Assembly: GCA_947446335.1 (NCBI GenBank)
Contig: CANFGA010000018.1
Location: 1-16,163 of the forward strand
Length of the DNA: 16,163 bases
Direction: 5' to 3'
Origin: Oxalobacteraceae bacterium
GTDB lineage: Bacteria > Pseudomonadota > Gammaproteobacteria > Burkholderiales > Burkholderiaceae_D
Position 1 is the stretch's first letter; every line of letters starts with the position of its first letter. Shown piece by piece: positions 14,321 through 16,163 of this stretch. Under the pieces are notes generated by a model, which had not been told where the DNA came from, made no database searches, and worked only from the letters and a program-made list of their open reading frames with translations. Made by a program: the position numbers and the translations under genes.

Positions 14321-14997
14321 GGGACGGCGTTCGGTGCGTAGCGGGTGCGGTAACCGTCGAGCACGACATCTTCGCTCGCATAGTGGATGCGCACCCGTAT
14401 GCGCAGCACGTCGTTGGTGCTAGCGGCGATCGCGCCGGCGTCGCTGCCGAGCGACTCGGGCGTGATCGTCAGGAATGCAGTGTAAGGCTTGAGCAGGGTT
14501 GGATCGGCGTTATTGGCCGGGGTCAAGTCGCCTGCCGCAGCCTGGTTCAAGTCGGTCAAGGGGAACGACTGCTCTTGCCCGTATGCGGTGACGTAATCGT
14601 TGACATTGTCGTAAGGACGGGCATCGTCATTGCGCTGGTCCGCGGCATCGTTGACATCGCGCTTCTCGGGCCCGACTGCTTCGATCCATTTTGTGCATCC
14701 TACCGGAGCGCCGGGAGCCGATGTCGTGACGAAGGCGCCGGTCGCCGTCTCGGCGGTGTCGTCGGCCGGATCGCACCAGGTGTAGCGCGCCAACTGGATT
14801 TCCTCCAGAATGCCCTCGGCGATCGATACCGCCTGCTTGCGCAGCTGCGGGTCGGCGCTCGCCTTGTTGCCTTGTATCATGACCATCAGCACGCCGGCCA
14901 CGGCAATGCCGACGATGACGATGAACAGCACCAGTTCGACCATCGACAAGCCGGATTGGCGCCGCAGGCGTTTGTTGACACACTTATTGATGGACAT
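14317..14997 (-). CDS. mshD: MSHA minor prepilin MshD
   Basis: A 226-residue type IV prepilin-like protein (PilV/GspI-like class). The leader ends RRQSG at Gly16; the mature protein starts LSMVELVLFIVIVGIAVAGVL with Glu at +5. The segment SADPQLRKQAVSIAEGILEEIQLARYTWCDPADD is a strong MshD signature. The C-terminal half has LRIRVRIHYASEDVVLDGYRTRYAP, a typical PilV/MshD ending. Cysteines at CDP and GCTKW may pair. The start overlaps the mshC stop by 14 nt, and a GAGGAAG ribosome-binding site lies about 9 nt upstream of ATG 14997, inside mshC. It is likely a minor subunit of the pilus tip or initiation complex. Confidence 0.92.
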   Translation of the reverse strand: MSINKCVNKRLRRQSGLSMVELVLFIVIVGIAVAGVLMVMIQGNKASADPQLRKQAVSIAEGILEEIQLARYTWCDPADDTAETATGAFVTTSAPGAPVGCTKWIEAVGPEKRDVNDAADQRNDDARPYDNVNDYVTAYGQEQSFPLTDLNQAAAGDLTPANNADPTLLKPYTAFLTITPESLGSDAGAIAASTNDVLRIRVRIHYASEDVVLDGYRTRYAPNAVP

Positions 14998-15523
14998 AGC
15001 CGGTGTCTTCCTCGACGTGCAAGCTCTGGAGCTCGGTGCCGCGCCGCAGCTCCAGCGTCAGTCTGGCAAAAGTGCCATCGCCGATTCCGCCATCGGTAGC
15101 GGCGTAAGGTTTACCGAGCGGGCTGAAATAGAAATATTGCAAGCTTGCATACGGCGCTGCCGGACTCAAGGCGTAAGTGGTCGCCGTTGGCAACGCTTCG
15201 CAGTACCAGGCCTTGTCATTGTCACAGACTGCGGTACCGGCATTGCCGCCTGGACCTTGCACGTGCACCGTGCACGCTGCGTCAAAGCAGAGCGCGATGC
15301 GATCACCTCTGAGTTGCACGAAGACCTGTCGGTTTTGCACGATCGCAGCCTTTTGCGCAAACCTCAGTTGTGCCAGTGTCTGGTCAGCATAAACGCGGAT
15401 GTCGAAACTCTCGCGCCCGATGAAGCGGCTCGAGGCGACGGCGCCGAGGATGCCGGTCAACACCAGCACGGCGATCAGTTCGACCAGCGTGAAGCCGCGT
15501 GCGGAATGGGGAATTGGGTGCAT
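14984..15523 (-). CDS. mshC: MSHA minor prepilin MshC
   Basis: A 179-residue prepilin-like protein (GspH/FimT-like class). ATG 15523 gives a short leader, MHPIPHSARG, processed after Gly10, and a mature start FTLVELIAVLVLTGILGAVASSRF with Glu at +5. The frame extends to a TTG at 15565, but that would run through a strong hairpin and give an unusually long leader, so ATG 15523 is preferred even though its ribosome-binding site is weak. The body has QTLAQLRFAQKAAIVQNRQVFVQL, common in GspH/FimT/MshC proteins, and four cysteines (two in CFDAAC, two in CDNDKAWYC) that may form disulfides. It lies directly downstream of the major pilin gene, separated by two hairpins. Confidence 0.9.
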   Translation of the reverse strand: MHPIPHSARGFTLVELIAVLVLTGILGAVASSRFIGRESFDIRVYADQTLAQLRFAQKAAIVQNRQVFVQLRGDRIALCFDAACTVHVQGPGGNAGTAVCDNDKAWYCEALPTATTYALSPAAPYASLQYFYFSPLGKPYAATDGGIGDGTFARLTLELRRGTELQSLHVEEDTGYVHQ

Positions 15524-15535
15524 GAATTCAGAGAC

Positions 15536-15558
15536 GGGGTGGGTGTATCGCCCACCCC
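15536..15558. other. GC-rich RNA hairpin just upstream of mshC
   Basis: GGGGTGGG, loop TGTATCG, CCCACCCC: a perfect 8-bp stem, almost all G-C, in the 67-bp gap between the mshA stop and the mshC start. There is no T-tract after it in the direction of transcription, so it is more likely an mRNA stabiliser, attenuator or translation modulator than an intrinsic terminator. It ends about 12 nt before the mshC ATG. Confidence 0.7.
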
Positions 15559-15559
15559 G

Positions 15560-15581
15560 GCGCAAGGGTCAGCTCTTGCGC
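15560..15581. other. Second RNA hairpin directly after mshA
   Basis: GCGCAAG, an 8-nt loop, CTTGCGC: a perfect 7-bp stem that begins 9 nt after the mshA stop and is separated from the next hairpin by a single base. It has no T-tract. Together the two structures form the 3' flank of the major pilin message. Confidence 0.65.
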
Positions 15582-15590
15582 GATGATCAT

Positions 15591-16163
15591 TTAAGTATTG
15601 GTCAGTACAACACCGCCGTTGGCTGGATCGTAGGTAAATTTGCGCGATGTCGGTGTTTTGGAACCGCCATGGTAAGTGAAGGTGCAAGTATTTGCACCTG
15701 AACCTGCGAGTGCTGCCCATTCAACAGCGGGTGCAGTCGCTAGAGTTGCATTGGTCGCTGTTGCAATAGTCGGACGGCCCGAGCTAAGAACAGTTTCCCA
15801 AATAGCTACACAAGCTGCATCGCCAGTGGCACCAGCCGTAAATGCCATTAATCCAGTCGTCGCCGCTAAAGTTGGCGCGCCAGTGCTCGTTGTGTTTCCG
15901 AATGCATTGTATCCGACCACTACATTTTCAATAGTAGCTGTTGCGCCGCTGGCGCAAGCCGTAAATACACCTGGGGAACCTACCGTTGGAACACAAGTAC
16001 CGATATTTGAACCATCCACCAGCCACTTCGCATGCTCCATCGCCACGCCTGTCGTGAAGCCGCCAGCAACGCCAGCCACTGCAGCCTTGCGCGCATCAGT
16101 CGTCAGATCGAAGAAACGCGGCAACGCGGTCGCGGCCAGGATGCCCAGGATCACGATCACGAC
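15591..16163 (-). CDS. mshA: Major MSHA pilin MshA (5' end outside window)
   Basis: The frame is open from the right edge and ends TAA 15591-15593, giving 190 visible residues. It begins inside the type IV pilin helix (VVIVILGILAATALPRFFDLTTDARKAA), so only the prepilin leader and the first few mature residues are missing. PRFFDLTTDAR and the following AAVAGVAGGFTTGVAMEHAKWLVDG are typical of MshA-family major pilins. The globular domain is rich in Ala, Thr and Gly, has four cysteines (GTCVP, TACAS, AACVA, NTCTF) that can form two disulfides, and ends FTYDPANGGVVLTNT. Bases 15601-15960 are about 53% G+C by hand count, below the neighbouring genes, while the conserved helix region at 16021-16080 is about 65%. 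It is followed by mshC, D, O and P in one direction. Confidence 0.88.
   Translation of the reverse strand, partial: VVIVILGILAATALPRFFDLTTDARKAAVAGVAGGFTTGVAMEHAKWLVDGSNIGTCVPTVGSPGVFTACASGATATIENVVVGYNAFGNTTSTGAPTLAATTGLMAFTAGATGDAACVAIWETVLSSGRPTIATATNATLATAPAVEWAALAGSGANTCTFTYHGGSKTPTSRKFTYDPANGGVVLTNT

Noticed and set aside
13388..14341. A 317-codon open frame on the plus strand
   Set aside because: It is antisense to mshO; its Arg/His/Gln-rich composition and lack of a ribosome-binding site argue against a gene.
1..16163. tRNA, rRNA, insertion sequences or attachment sites
   Set aside because: I saw no cloverleaf, no transposase frame with terminal repeats and no integrase; the window is fully explained by protein genes and short gaps.

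Overview
The window carries most of an MSHA-type (mannose-sensitive haemagglutinin) type IV pilus locus from a GC-rich proteobacterium. GC content, gene content and protein style (a MshI/PilN/MshJ/MshK chain, a DUF6701-type MshQ, a YbdL-type aminotransferase) best fit a betaproteobacterium, probably Oxalobacteraceae (Janthinobacterium, Massilia or Duganella relatives). This assignment is an inference from protein resemblance, not from a search.

Layout from left to right. At 1-231 (+) is the C-terminal end of a PIN-family toxin-like protein cut by the window edge. At 245-1420 (-) is a YbdL-type methionine aminotransferase, divergent from an HD-GYP-like protein at 1524-2483 (+) whose catalytic HD pair is lost. 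At 2509-9212 (-) lies the secretory half of the MSHA cluster, in transcription order mshI, a PilN-like gene, mshJ, mshK, mshL (secretin), mshM (ATPase) and mshN (TPR). Every junction overlaps by 1-4 nt except mshK/mshL, where 13 nt separate the genes. At 9213-9617 is an intergenic region with a strikingly AT-rich core. At 9618-12674 (+) is mshQ, which stands on the opposite strand to all other msh genes. It is convergent with the structural half at 12732-16163 (-): mshA (5' end outside the window), mshC, mshD, mshO and mshP.

How the genes work together. MshA would be the major pilin. MshC, D, O and P are prepilin-like minor subunits that prime or cap the fibre. MshI, the PilN-like protein, MshJ and MshK form the inner-membrane and periplasmic alignment complex. 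MshL is the outer-membrane secretin, and MshM (ATPase) and MshN (TPR) are accessory assembly factors. MshQ is a large secreted protein, possibly a fibre-associated adhesin or surface component. The assembly ATPase (mshE) and platform protein (mshG) are absent here; they may lie to the right, upstream of mshA.

The most unusual points are: MshQ with a 13-copy, roughly 19-residue repeat (a likely beta-helix) and inverted orientation; MshP with an extra ~60-residue central module; the HD-less HD-GYP protein beside a pilus class that is usually controlled by c-di-GMP; two tandem RNA hairpins between mshA and mshC; and the AT-rich island in the mshI/mshQ divergent region. I do not see a wholly new system; I see a variant MSHA locus.
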